Below, piece by piece: positions 9,813 through 18,599 of a DNA stretch of 64,000 bases. This DNA is from Bacillota bacterium (GTDB lineage Bacteria > Bacillota > Bacilli > Desulfuribacillales > Desulfuribacillaceae). The first letter of the stretch is position 1. Each line of letters starts with the position of its first letter. The notes under the pieces were generated by a model. It saw only the letters and a list, made by a program, of their open reading frames with translations. It was not told the DNA's origin and ran no database searches. The translations under genes and the position numbers were made by a program. The stretch is taken from contig JAEWFW010000020.1 in the NCBI GenBank assembly GCA_023388635.1, positions 1 through 64,000 of the forward strand, written 5' to 3'.

Positions 9813-10550
9813 TTAGTCACAAAAAATGTGTTTACCGATTTGCTTTCGTTGGGGTCTCGTCCAAATCCAAGAGCTTGTCGCCGTGTCCGGGTTGAAATAA
9901 TATATGGCTCCTCCCGATGGGTCCCAACCGTTAATCGCATCCTGTACCGCTTTTTTAGCCGAATCATTCGGCTCCATCCAAATCTGCCCATCTGCTACGG
10001 CGGTAAATGCACGCGGTTCGAAAATTACCCCGGAAGCGGTGTTAGGAAACACAGGATGCTTGATGCGATTCAAAATAACCGCAGCAACTGCCACTTGTCC
10101 GACATACGGCTCCCCTCTCGCCTCACCGTATACCGCATTCGCCATCAAATTAAAATCATTTTGTGAAAACTTGCCGCCATTGAAAGCCGTCTCTTTATTC
10201 TGTGTAGTTTGATTCCCTGAACTTCCTTGTCCTTTGGTTTTTTCTTGTAACAGCTTTCTCGTATTCTCACCGACAATTCCATCAATTTTCAATCCGTTAT
10301 CTTTCTGAAATTTTCTGACTGCATAGAGTGTCTGATAGCCAAATACTCCGTCTACGTTGGCAGAATAATAGCCCAATTCTTGCAACCTGGTCTGTAAATC
10401 CGATACATCATTTCCGCGGCTACCCATCGATAAATTGCGGTTTGTAAACGTCTCTACCGTGTCGTATATATCGAAAGGCTTGCCTTCCATCATCAGAAAT
10501 GAAAGTATAAAAACGATTACAGCCAATATTAATAGGTGTTTTTTCGCCAT
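9813..10550 (-). CDS. sleB: Spore cortex-lytic enzyme SleB
   Basis: This 245-residue hydrolase degrades muramic-lactam-containing cortex peptidoglycan during germination. It has an N-terminal membrane or signal helix (about 5-21), a peptidoglycan-binding repeat (about 40-103, with GSRGNDVSDLQTRL) and a C-terminal Hydrolase_2 domain (about 130-245) with the YGEARGE motif (141-147) holding the expected catalytic Glu. The start ATG follows GTGAGGGTGAATT. It is co-transcribed with ypeB. A second, similar gene without a ypeB partner lies at 22201-22884. Confidence 0.95.
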   Translation of the reverse strand: MAKKHLLILAVIVFILSFLMMEGKPFDIYDTVETFTNRNLSMGSRGNDVSDLQTRLQELGYYSANVDGVFGYQTLYAVRKFQKDNGLKIDGIVGENTRKLLQEKTKGQGSSGNQTTQNKETAFNGGKFSQNDFNLMANAVYGEARGEPYVGQVAVAAVILNRIKHPVFPNTASGVIFEPRAFTAVADGQIWMEPNDSAKKAVQDAINGWDPSGGAIYYFNPDTATSSWIWTRPQRKQIGKHIFCD

Positions 10551-10606
10551 AATTCACCCTCACTTTCCTGTAAATTGGCATAGCGTATTGAATTTCTTAT
10601 CCTCTA

Positions 10607-10637
10607 TAGTTTGGTTTCACATTGTTACTTTTATACA
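10607..10637 (-). promoter_or_regulatory. Predicted sigma-G promoter of sleB-ypeB
   Basis: On the minus strand TGTATA (10632-10637) and CAAACTA (10607-10613) are separated by 18 bases, close to the sigma-G pattern TGmATA-N18-CATACTA. The -35 element includes the last codons and abuts the stop of splB, so sleB may be read both from this promoter and from splB transcripts. Confidence 0.5.
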
Positions 10638-11626
10638 ATATAGGCGATGCTTGCATGCGGAAGATATTGTGGGATTTCTGTCCTAAAAAACTCCTCGCCA
10701 ATTGCTCTGTACTGATTTTTATAACAGTATCTACCCCTGCCTCTTCCTGTCATGCGATTTTTGTCATATAAATCGACAGCCTTCGGAAATGCCTCTGCAT
10801 TGATCATTCGATGAATGTAGCTGTACGTCATAAAAATAATTTCTATGGGCAAATTCATTTTTACCCCATTTGTCAGCTTGTCCCTTAGGACACTCAATAA
10901 TTCTCGATATAGTGTTTGCCAATCTTCGACCATGATGACAGGAGCAATCAGGATTCCTATCGGATATCCGGCGGCATGCATCTCATTGAGTGCGCTAATT
11001 CGCTTCTCTAGTGACGATGTGCCGAATTCCATGTTTTTAATGATTTCTCGGGGATTTACACTCATGCGAAACAATGTCTTCCCTTGATGATTTAGATGCA
11101 AAAGCGAATCTATCGTGTGGAATTTAGTCGGAAATGTCAGCATTCCACTGCCTTTATCTGCAAATGTCTCAATTGTCCACGGCAAATTACCGGTCACTTG
11201 ATTTTCTAAAAGCAAATCACTATTACTGCCGATTTCATATACCAATGGTTCATTCTGCCGGTTGGAATGAGCTATTAATCGCTCCAACATATACTCGCGG
11301 TTTACAAATACCCGCAAATAAGAGCATTTGTTGTAATTGCATACGAGATAGCAATACATGCACATCGCACTGCATCCGGAAGATGTGTAGGGTACGAGAT
11401 AATCAGAAATTTTATGATTCGCCGTGTATTTGTGGGTTTTCCGTATTCCTAAAATCAAGTATTGCTTCATCACGGCAAACTGACTGTTATCTTGATTGCG
11501 AAACTCGGGAATGTTGTTATGGTTTTCGATCGCATGCCATTCTAAATGCGCGTATGTTGCGGCTAGTTCTTTGCCTAATGGATACTCCAAAACATCCGGC
11601 TCGTAATATACTTTTTGAAATTTCAT
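10631..11626 (-). CDS. splB: Spore photoproduct lyase
   Basis: A radical SAM enzyme that reverses the thymine dimer formed in UV-irradiated spores. The CX3CX2C cluster motif is at Cys85, Cys89 and Cys92 (SSGCSAMCMYCYL). Later motifs such as VYEIGSNSD, FRMSVNPREI and TYSYIHR match the family, and the 331-residue length is typical. The ATG with GAGGGGGATTAT upstream was chosen over an earlier in-frame ATG at 11737 that sits in the preceding terminator region. It lies directly upstream of sleB-ypeB, giving a small spore-germination and repair cluster. Confidence 0.92.
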   Translation of the reverse strand: MKFQKVYYEPDVLEYPLGKELAATYAHLEWHAIENHNNIPEFRNQDNSQFAVMKQYLILGIRKTHKYTANHKISDYLVPYTSSGCSAMCMYCYLVCNYNKCSYLRVFVNREYMLERLIAHSNRQNEPLVYEIGSNSDLLLENQVTGNLPWTIETFADKGSGMLTFPTKFHTIDSLLHLNHQGKTLFRMSVNPREIIKNMEFGTSSLEKRISALNEMHAAGYPIGILIAPVIMVEDWQTLYRELLSVLRDKLTNGVKMNLPIEIIFMTYSYIHRMINAEAFPKAVDLYDKNRMTGRGRGRYCYKNQYRAIGEEFFRTEIPQYLPHASIAYIV

Positions 11627-11700
11627 ATAATCCCCCTCACCGCTATTCTTCCACGAATCAATATTTTCTATGACGATAGGAGTTTTATCAGAAATTTTAC

Positions 11701-11750
11701 AAAAAAAATAGGAGCATATAAATGACCTTTCAGCCAACTCATATACTCCT
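11701..11750 (-). terminator. Terminator after the chromate transporter gene
   Basis: On the minus strand GGAGTATATGA pairs with TCATTTATATGCTCC around a loop and is followed by TATTTTTTTTG. It separates the chromate-transporter unit from splB. Confidence 0.75.
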
Positions 11751-11783
11751 TAAGAACGAATTTATCTATGAGAACAAATCTAC

Positions 11784-12323
11784 CTAAACAATGTATTTCG
11801 AAAATACAACACCGATGCCCATCGCCGCGACGATCAAAAGCGCCGGATGCAAATTGAAATAGAACATGGCGATTAACGATGCCAGGGTTATCAGCACTAG
11901 AAATACCGATGTCTCGTTAAATACACTGGCGCCCATTTCGTATACTACATGCAGCAACATGACAATGATCACCGGCTGTACGGCAAGCATCAGACCTTTG
12001 ACGACCTTCGCATCTCTATACTTAGATAGGATAGAGAACATGACAAGCATCATCAATGCCGTCGGAGCGACAGAAGCGACAATACCTGTTATAGCACCCC
12101 AAAAACCTCCCACCTGATAGCCCACATGGGTAGCCAGTTTGGTAGCAATCGGACCCGGCAGGGCATTGGCGACTGCCAGTACTTGCGTGAACTCGTCATT
12201 GGTCATCCAACCGAAGATATCGACAACTTCTTTGCGAATTAACGGAATCGAGCCCGGTCCACCGCCATAGCCAACAATATTTGCACGAAAAAATGCTAAA
12301 AACAATTCCCAATAAGTTTGCAT
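11784..12323 (-). CDS. Chromate transporter family protein, half-size (single ChrA domain)
   Basis: A 179-residue hydrophobic protein with about six membrane helices. It carries the ChrA signature region GYGGGPGSIPLIRKEVV and the later NALPGPIATK motif. It equals one half of full-length ChrA exporters. Half-size members normally occur as adjacent pairs, but no second half is present here. The ATG with GAAGGAGATCTTT upstream was preferred over one 33 bases earlier. It follows cbiX and the molybdopterin oxidoreductase, probably in one operon. The substrate is not certain, since the family is named for chromate but many members are untested. Confidence 0.85.
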   Translation of the reverse strand: MQTYWELFLAFFRANIVGYGGGPGSIPLIRKEVVDIFGWMTNDEFTQVLAVANALPGPIATKLATHVGYQVGGFWGAITGIVASVAPTALMMLVMFSILSKYRDAKVVKGLMLAVQPVIIVMLLHVVYEMGASVFNETSVFLVLITLASLIAMFYFNLHPALLIVAAMGIGVVFSKYIV

Positions 12324-12370
12324 AAAGATCTCCTTCGTTAATTGATGCAGCAGCACAACAGGAATGCGAT

Positions 12371-12742
12371 TTACGAAATAACCGCTGCAACCCGCTCACG
12401 TATCAGGTTGACAACATGCATATCTGCTCCCAAATGGTTGGTAAGAGTAAACGTCACATGCGGATATTGGCTGCGAAAGCCCTCGATCATTTCCGGTATC
12501 TCTTTCTGTACATGTACGCCTGCGAATAACAGCAACGGAACGACAATGATCGATGATATATCTTGATGTATCAGTCTTTCAACGACACTTTCAAAATCCG
12601 GCTGGCAAAATTGCAAATAGGCATTTTCGATAGCATATTCCGGCATACACGTCGATATCATTGCAATCAGAGTTTCCTGTTCCCTGACAGCTGCCGCATT
12701 TTTACTTCCATGTCCGAGAATAATGATGACGTTTTTTCCCAT
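12371..12742 (-). CDS. cbiX: Short CbiX-type sirohydrochlorin chelatase
   Basis: A 123-residue protein of the small (homodimeric) CbiX class, which inserts cobalt, nickel or iron into sirohydrochlorin. The metal-binding histidines expected for the family are His11 in LGHGSK and His77 in FAGVHVQKEIP. It starts 5 bases after the molybdopterin oxidoreductase, so the two are translationally close. No other cobalamin or siroheme genes are visible in the window, so which tetrapyrrole it serves is unknown. Confidence 0.88.
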   Translation of the reverse strand: MGKNVIIILGHGSKNAAAVREQETLIAMISTCMPEYAIENAYLQFCQPDFESVVERLIHQDISSIIVVPLLLFAGVHVQKEIPEMIEGFRSQYPHVTFTLTNHLGADMHVVNLIRERVAAVIS

Positions 12743-12747
12743 AAATA

Positions 12748-14823
12748 TTAGCCCCTCGCATCTGTATGATTTTCCGAAGCCTTGACCTGTACAAAGGTAC
12801 TGAAAAACACTGCTCCATTACCCATATCCGATAAATCTTGACTGACCAATTGATTGAGATTTCCCGATTCGCCATAGAATTCGTTCCACCACAATCCCTG
12901 GCTGACCACGGTACATGGTGGTACCGTATCGGTAATCTTCACAGGCAGACAGCAATTTCCCAATCGATTATATATTTCCACAAGCGATTGATCAGTAATC
13001 CCTCTGTCAGCAGCATCTTGTGGATGCATTTCCAAGCAAGGCGCACCTTCGAAGCTTTGAGAGCTTTCTAAATTAGCCATAGAGGAATTTAGAAACATAT
13101 GGTTTGGAACATTTAATAAAGTCAACGGATATTCTGTGCAATCTTGCTTTGATAAATGCTTAATATCGGTAAAGGACGGCAAAGATGGCAGCCCCTTGTT
13201 CTGCATCACTTGTGAATCGAACTCTATTTTGCCACTGGGTGTCGGCAATGAACTGCCATTGGCAAAAAACGATTCGTCATCTTCAGATAGTTTGATATAT
13301 TTCTTTTCTTGAAGCAACGCATACATTTGTTCACCAGTTTTTCCCTCGCACATCTTGTCCAGAGCCTGTATGACGAGTTGTTCGTCGGAATCAGCAAAAC
13401 ACGGTTCATTAAAACCAAATCTCCTAGCCAGTCGGCGGAACAATTCTGTGTTCGGTAAACTCTGTCCCTGCAACGGAATGACAGGTTCCGACAACTGCAC
13501 ATACAAATGCCAATACGATCGATAGACATCTAAATATTCTACACTTGTCGGTGCCGGTAGTACGATGTCGGCGTATCGAGCAGTGTCGGTGATAAATTGA
13601 TCATGTACGACAGTAAATAAATCGTCGCGTTGTAATCCGGCTATAACTTGGTTCTGATCCGGAGCGACGATCACCGGATTGGAGTTGTAAACGAACAGTG
13701 CATGAATGCCCGGATTGTGCAGATGATTCAATGCATTACCCAGTTGGTTCATGTTAATCGTCCGCGCCTCTGAAACATCGAGATCAATCCGCTCAAGCTG
13801 CCGTTTATTGTTTTTAAAATATTCAGAGTTCCCTTTAACGGCGCCACAACCGGAGTATTTCCATGCACCGGTCAATCCCGGGAGACAAGCAATATTTCGT
13901 ACCGCCATCCCACCATTATAATGATGCTGCAGCCCGTTTCCTATGCGAATAAAACTTTTACGTGTAGTCCCGTATTCCCTCGCCAATTGAATGATCTGTT
14001 CGGCTGTGAGTCCCGTGATGTCCGCCACGGTTTGCGGGTCATATGCTTGTACATGTTGAGCCAGTTGCTCAAATCCAACAGTAAAATCGTTGACAAAATC
14101 CTCATCATATAATTTCTCGGAAATTAAAACATGCATCACACCCAGTGCCAAAGCTCCGTCGGTCGCCGGACGAATTTGGATAAAATGATCCGCCAATGTT
14201 GCTGTCCTGTTTTTGTGAATGTCAATGACGACGATCTTCGCCCCTTTTTCCCTCGCCTTATTGGCATAGATCCATTGGTGAATATTCGTACTGACAATAT
14301 TCGCACCCCATATTATAATCAGTTGCGCATTTTCCGTATCTTCCGGATCAACGCCTTTATTGACCCCCATAGTGTATGTATAGCCCATATTACCGGCGGT
14401 GGAACAAATGCTGCGCTCCAGTTTACTCGCACCCAGCCTGTGGAAAAACCTTCGATCCATCGATCCATGGTTGATGATACCCATTGTACCGGCAAAACTA
14501 TATGGCAAAATGCTTTCAGCTCCGTATTCTGTAACGCACGCTTGAAAACGCTCATATATGGTATCTAGCGCTTCATCCCATGTTATCTCAGTAAATTGAC
14601 CGCTGCCTTTGGCTCCAACCCTTTTCAATGGCGTTAGAACTCGCCGCGGATGATATACGCGCTCTGCCAAATGCCGTACTTTATTACAAATCGTTCCCTG
14701 TGTTACAGGATGTTGCTTTTGTCCGGTGACTTTTGTGATCGTCTGTCGTGCGTCCAACGTAATTTCTAAAGCACACGTATCAGGACAATCTAAAGAACAA
14801 ACAGCATATTTTTTATTCATCAT
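12748..14823 (-). CDS. Molybdopterin-dependent oxidoreductase (DMSO reductase superfamily)
   Basis: A catalytic subunit of about 691 residues binding a bis-molybdopterin cofactor and one 4Fe-4S cluster. Cluster ligands are Cys9, Cys13, Cys17 and Cys46 (CSLDCPDTC and GTICNK). The C-terminal cofactor-binding fold is indicated by EYPLTLLNVPNHMFLNSS and related segments. There is no twin-arginine signal, so a cytoplasmic location is likely. No electron-transfer or membrane subunits are adjacent, so the substrate and redox partner cannot be named. The ATG pair after AGGGGGGATC was chosen; the first ATG of the open frame lies 51 bases upstream without an RBS. Confidence 0.88.
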   Translation of the reverse strand: MMNKKYAVCSLDCPDTCALEITLDARQTITKVTGQKQHPVTQGTICNKVRHLAERVYHPRRVLTPLKRVGAKGSGQFTEITWDEALDTIYERFQACVTEYGAESILPYSFAGTMGIINHGSMDRRFFHRLGASKLERSICSTAGNMGYTYTMGVNKGVDPEDTENAQLIIIWGANIVSTNIHQWIYANKAREKGAKIVVIDIHKNRTATLADHFIQIRPATDGALALGVMHVLISEKLYDEDFVNDFTVGFEQLAQHVQAYDPQTVADITGLTAEQIIQLAREYGTTRKSFIRIGNGLQHHYNGGMAVRNIACLPGLTGAWKYSGCGAVKGNSEYFKNNKRQLERIDLDVSEARTINMNQLGNALNHLHNPGIHALFVYNSNPVIVAPDQNQVIAGLQRDDLFTVVHDQFITDTARYADIVLPAPTSVEYLDVYRSYWHLYVQLSEPVIPLQGQSLPNTELFRRLARRFGFNEPCFADSDEQLVIQALDKMCEGKTGEQMYALLQEKKYIKLSEDDESFFANGSSLPTPSGKIEFDSQVMQNKGLPSLPSFTDIKHLSKQDCTEYPLTLLNVPNHMFLNSSMANLESSQSFEGAPCLEMHPQDAADRGITDQSLVEIYNRLGNCCLPVKITDTVPPCTVVSQGLWWNEFYGESGNLNQLVSQDLSDMGNGAVFFSTFVQVKASENHTDARG

Positions 14824-14867
14824 GATCCCCCCTGTAATGACTCTCATTGTATTAAAAAATTCACGTA

Positions 14868-14899
14868 TTGACAATCACCGGTATTTTATTTATTATAAT
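14868..14899 (+). promoter_or_regulatory. bioY promoter
   Basis: TTGACA (14868-14873) is followed after 17 bases by TATTAT (14891-14896), with TATAAT overlapping at 14894-14899. The BirA operator starts about 13 bases further downstream. Confidence 0.7.
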
Positions 14900-14910
14900 G
14901 CCTAACGACA

Positions 14911-14943
14911 ATTGTTAACTAAATATATAATTAAGTTAACAAT
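14911..14943 (+). promoter_or_regulatory. BirA operator (biotin repressor binding site)
   Basis: TGTTAAC and GTTAACA form an inverted repeat separated by 15 bases, extended by flanking A/T. This matches the Firmicute BirA site. It overlaps the predicted transcription start of bioY, so biotinyl-AMP-bound BirA would repress biotin uptake. Confidence 0.85.
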
Positions 14944-14977
14944 TTAAAATTACATCTATAGAAATGGGGTATCATCG

Positions 14978-15574
14978 TTGGAGCCAATCGTACAAAAACA
15001 AACCAAAACTGCGAACTCGAATACAATAAAAACATATTATATCGCGCTCGTGCCAATGTTCACTGCCCTGACCGTCATCAGTGCATACATAAAAATTCCT
15101 TTGCAAATCATTCCTATCTCATTGCAAACGACCGTCGTCATTCTGTCTGGTGCGTTGCTCGGCAGTAGAATGGGAGCTTTAAGCCAGATATTATACCTGA
15201 CGCTCGGCTTAATCGGTCTCCCCGTCTTTACCCAAGGTGGTGGAATTTCCTATGTACTGAAACCGAGCTTTGGGTACATTATCGGATATATTTTCGCCAG
15301 TTATGTCATAGGAAGAGTCATTGAATGGCAAAAAAATACTAAACTATCTACATTGTTGACTGCCAACCTCTGCGGTCTGTTGGCAATCTACTTGGTCGGT
15401 GTCCCTTACATGTACGGTTTGATGAATTACGTCATCGCTACTCCAATTACACTGGTTCAGGCAGTCTACACAGGTTTTTTAGTCTTTTTGCCGAAGGATC
15501 TGCTCGTCGTCTTTATCGTCGCTTTTATATCACAAAAAATTCTCAAACAAATTCCTCAGATCAGAGCCAGTTAA
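14978..15574 (+). CDS. bioY: Biotin transporter substrate-binding subunit BioY
   Basis: A 198-residue membrane protein with about six helices and the BioY motif region beginning LGSRMGALSQILYLTLGL. It acts as the biotin-binding S component of an ECF transporter, alone or with shared energising subunits encoded elsewhere. The start codon appears to be TTG, with only a weak GGGG ribosome site. The BirA operator just upstream supports the assignment independently. It is a single-gene unit closed by the strong terminator at 15612. Confidence 0.92.
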   Translation: MEPIVQKQTKTANSNTIKTYYIALVPMFTALTVISAYIKIPLQIIPISLQTTVVILSGALLGSRMGALSQILYLTLGLIGLPVFTQGGGISYVLKPSFGYIIGYIFASYVIGRVIEWQKNTKLSTLLTANLCGLLAIYLVGVPYMYGLMNYVIATPITLVQAVYTGFLVFLPKDLLVVFIVAFISQKILKQIPQIRAS

Positions 15575-15611
15575 TTTTTTCGTCATCACTTGCAGCGATG
15601 GCTAATAAACA

Positions 15612-15658
15612 GTACAAAAAATCTCACGCGATAAGATTCGCGTGAGATTTTTTCGTAC
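15612..15658. terminator. Bidirectional terminator between bioY and hemAT
   Basis: A perfect 15 bp stem (AAAAAATCTCACGCG and its complement) with an 8-base loop is flanked by A and T runs on both sides. It serves both convergent genes. Confidence 0.92.
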
Positions 15659-15664
15659 ACTATC

Positions 15665-16963
15665 TTAATTCAACTCGCCTGAGAGACTTGCCAATCCTTC
15701 CGCCAGCATAGCGACATTTTCCGATGCGTCTTTAATCTGTTCCGCTATGCTTGCATTGAGTTTTACCTCATCTGCCACCTGCTCGGTGAGCGTCATACTG
15801 GATTGGACTGCTTCTGTTATTTTAGAGAATTCGGCAATCGTTCTCTCCGTCAGGTTAGCGCCTTCATTGACTGATTTCGTTGTACGTACCATTGCCTCTA
15901 ATACTTCACTCGTATCTTTGCGAGATTTCTTGATTTTCTCTGCAATGTCCTTCAAAGCTCTATCCGTGTCCTCTGCCAATTTACGCACTTCCTCGGCAAC
16001 AACGGCAAATCCTCTGCCATGTTCGCCCGCACGTGCCGCCTCAATCGAAGCATTTAGTGCCAATAGATTGGTTTGATTGGCAATTTGGCTGATCGTATCG
16101 ACAATCTTCGCTATCTGTTCAGAACTTTCATTTAAACCGGAGACATTGACCTGCATCTCATCGAAATCTACTTCAATTTCCTTCATTGCCTCTGTAACCG
16201 CTTTGATCTGTTGCCCGCCTCGGTCTGCCAATTCTACAACCCGATGTGTGTAGGAAGCGGCTTCCAATGCTTCCTGTCTAATATTCGTCATACTGGTAGC
16301 CATTTCATTGGCTGATGCCGTCGTTTCCTGGGCAGCCGCTGCGAGATTCTGGCTATCGTTTTGCAATTGAAATTGAATTTCCTTAATTTGCTCAATCGCC
16401 AGCATCTGTGAAGTAAAGCTGCGTATGTACTCTTCAATCATCAATACGTTATCAAATGTAGTGATACTGTCCAGCGCTATGATCATGTCGGAAAGTTGCT
16501 GCGGGTCGTGCTGGTATTGTTCAACAATGATCGGGATCAGCGATCGTCTCAAGATATGGTATGCTCCCATAAACCATTCGGGATGCAATCCGATTTTATC
16601 ATGGACTTGTCCAATAACTTTACGGCTCTTTATGTATCGCTCATCGATGGAATCCTTTAGTAAGCCTTTAAGATATGTATTAAATGTCTGCTTCAACTTG
16701 GCTACGGAACTATATTTTTCCACGATTTTACGCAATTCTGCGACCTGCATGATTTCATCGTAGAAGGTACCGATAATCTGATCAATTTGCCCATCTACTA
16801 CTGAATGCAATTGCTGCAACTGCTCTTTTTGAAAACTCGATAAATGAATATAATTTAATTTTGACTGAACTTTCTCATCAGTAACTCTGTAAACGGAACC
16901 CTTACCTTCGAACTTACGTACAACTAATCTTTCATTCTGCTTAGATCGACTAAATATTGACAA
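15665..16963 (-). CDS. hemAT: Globin-coupled methyl-accepting chemotaxis protein (HemAT-like aerotaxis sensor)
   Basis: The N-terminal 180 residues form a sensor globin whose likely proximal heme ligand is His121 in QVHDKIGLHPEW. The C-terminal half is a methyl-accepting signalling domain with the conserved tip EAARAGEHGRGFAVVAEEV, which docks CheA and CheW. No membrane helices are present, so it is a soluble oxygen sensor. The start was set at a TTG preceded by GGGAGG, giving 432 residues. An ATG 33 bases earlier lacks a ribosome site. It is a monocistronic gene with no other chemotaxis genes near. Confidence 0.92.
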   Translation of the reverse strand: MSIFSRSKQNERLVVRKFEGKGSVYRVTDEKVQSKLNYIHLSSFQKEQLQQLHSVVDGQIDQIIGTFYDEIMQVAELRKIVEKYSSVAKLKQTFNTYLKGLLKDSIDERYIKSRKVIGQVHDKIGLHPEWFMGAYHILRRSLIPIIVEQYQHDPQQLSDMIIALDSITTFDNVLMIEEYIRSFTSQMLAIEQIKEIQFQLQNDSQNLAAAAQETTASANEMATSMTNIRQEALEAASYTHRVVELADRGGQQIKAVTEAMKEIEVDFDEMQVNVSGLNESSEQIAKIVDTISQIANQTNLLALNASIEAARAGEHGRGFAVVAEEVRKLAEDTDRALKDIAEKIKKSRKDTSEVLEAMVRTTKSVNEGANLTERTIAEFSKITEAVQSSMTLTEQVADEVKLNASIAEQIKDASENVAMLAEGLASLSGELN

Positions 16964-17164
16964 ATCATATTCCCTCCCATGTCTGACTATTTGCATCTCT
17001 ATTGTACAACAATTGCGTTAAAATATATATATTTCTTAAAATTCAAATGTTTCTAAACAAAATTTTCTCATACAATTTTTCTAACCTGGAAAATAGTGGC
17101 TAGCGGATTTCACAACTGTTATGTTATAATGAAAAAAATTTGATTATTGGGAGACTATAAAAGC

Positions 17165-18265
17165 ATGAGAAACCTAATATTAAAATTAGTACTAAGTTTT
17201 GTTCTTTGTTTTACCATCTTAAACAACACTGTCGAAGCTTCTGATGAAGTAGATGCGTATATTGCTGAAAATGATGAAATGGAAGTCCAAACGGAGGAAA
17301 TAGCAGAACCGGCGGAGAATGAAGTAGACGAGGTAGAAGAAAATCTTGAGCCTGTACATGAGTATTTTTATGATATTCCTCAAAGTCATTTTGCTTATGA
17401 AGCCATTGAGCGTCTCTATCAGCTTGGCGCTGCCAATTACCGTGTAGAGAATAAATTCAGTCCCGATGCACCAATCAGCCGCGCTGAACTGATTCATATG
17501 ATCATCAGAGCCAAAGGCATCGAGCCAATTGACAACATAGTACCTGTTTTCAACGATGTTGATATCAACGACCAATATGCGCCTTATATCGATGTTGCAC
17601 ACAGATTGGGTATGATTGATGGGGTAAGCAGCAATGAATTTAGACCGGGTGATCCTGTCCGCAGAGATTCTCTGGTAAAAATTCTTGTCACCGCTACCGG
17701 TGAGTTGAACGTCATGTGGCAAATAGACTGGCGGCAACGGGCGGAACTCCTTGCGCCTTACAGCGATATGAAGACGGTTGCTTCCGATAGTTGGGTCAAT
17801 CATTATGTCGCATACGCTCTGAAAAATAACATTATCAGCGGATATCCGGATAACACAATGCGTGTGGCTCAATACACTACACGTGCCGAAGCGGCTGTTT
17901 TAGTTGATCGACTTTTCTTGAAAGATAATCAGGCGGTCGCTCAGGAAACATTGATATCCGATGCCGCGGAAATTCCAATTCCTTATGTCAAAAAATTTGA
18001 CATGACTGCAACGCAATACAACAGCTCGGAACCCGGTCTATCGAGTCGCACTAGTTCAGGATTAACAACACGCGTCGGTGTAGTTGCCGTAGACCGAAGT
18101 GTCATACCTTTAGGCACACACCTCTATATTGAGGGCTACGGATACGCTGTAGCTGCCGATATCGGTGGTGCAATCAAAGGAAACAAGATTGATTTGTACG
18201 CCAGTAATTTACAAGAAGCGCGCAAATTCGGAATCCAGCCTGTCTGTGTTTATGTATTACCCTAG
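17165..18265 (+). CDS. Secreted SLH-repeat protein with C-terminal 3D hydrolase domain
   Basis: A 366-residue exported protein. A signal peptide covers about residues 1-26 (cleavage after VEA), then comes an acidic Glu-rich linker. Three S-layer-homology repeats follow (about 65-250; their starts include FYDIPQSHFAYEAIERL, FNDVDINDQYAPYI and YSDMKTVASDSWVNHY). The C-terminal 90 residues are a 3D domain with ADIGGAIKGNKIDLY, as in lytic transglycosylase-like proteins. The protein is probably bound to wall polymer and cleaves peptidoglycan. The ATG after GGGAGAC was chosen. Its last 9 bases overlap the convergent spo0E-like gene. Confidence 0.9.
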   Translation: MRNLILKLVLSFVLCFTILNNTVEASDEVDAYIAENDEMEVQTEEIAEPAENEVDEVEENLEPVHEYFYDIPQSHFAYEAIERLYQLGAANYRVENKFSPDAPISRAELIHMIIRAKGIEPIDNIVPVFNDVDINDQYAPYIDVAHRLGMIDGVSSNEFRPGDPVRRDSLVKILVTATGELNVMWQIDWRQRAELLAPYSDMKTVASDSWVNHYVAYALKNNIISGYPDNTMRVAQYTTRAEAAVLVDRLFLKDNQAVAQETLISDAAEIPIPYVKKFDMTATQYNSSEPGLSSRTSSGLTTRVGVVAVDRSVIPLGTHLYIEGYGYAVAADIGGAIKGNKIDLYASNLQEARKFGIQPVCVYVLP

Positions 18266-18484
18266 TTCTTCCTTTTGAGCCTGCACCATTCGGATATACT
18301 CCAGGTGCAGCTCATCCAGTTTTTGGCTGATTTCTAACATTTCTTCATTGTCTGATAAGTTACCATCACCATCAGTAAACTCATGAAGTTTTGTACGCAA
18401 CATTTCGAATTTTTCTGTGATGCTCTCTAGTGTTTGCGAAGTTTGCGAAATTTCTTTGTCAGTATTTAAATTATTTATTTTCAT
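18257..18484 (-). CDS. Spo0E-like aspartyl-phosphate phosphatase
   Basis: A 75-residue helical protein with the family signature SQKLDELHLEYIR near its C-terminus, matching the SQxLD motif of Spo0E phosphatases that dephosphorylate Spo0A~P. The spacing between the first helix (EKFEMLRTKLHEF) and the SQKLD helix fits a helical hairpin. The start ATG follows AAGGATG. It is tail-to-tail with the SLH-3D gene and overlaps it by 9 bases. Its likely role is to delay sporulation. The target could also be another response regulator. Confidence 0.8.
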   Translation of the reverse strand: MKINNLNTDKEISQTSQTLESITEKFEMLRTKLHEFTDGDGNLSDNEEMLEISQKLDELHLEYIRMVQAQKEELG

Positions 18485-18599
18485 GTAAAGTATCATCCTT
18501 ATCTTTTGTCTTGATTACTATTTATTGTACCATAAGTGTATGTATTGTAATAGTAAGAATATGTAAAATCACTATTTAACTAGGAGGGTACACATTACC

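Noticed and set aside
11134..11673. 179-codon frame antisense to splB
   Set aside because: splB has intact catalytic motifs on the opposite strand; the antisense product shows no domain and no start signal.
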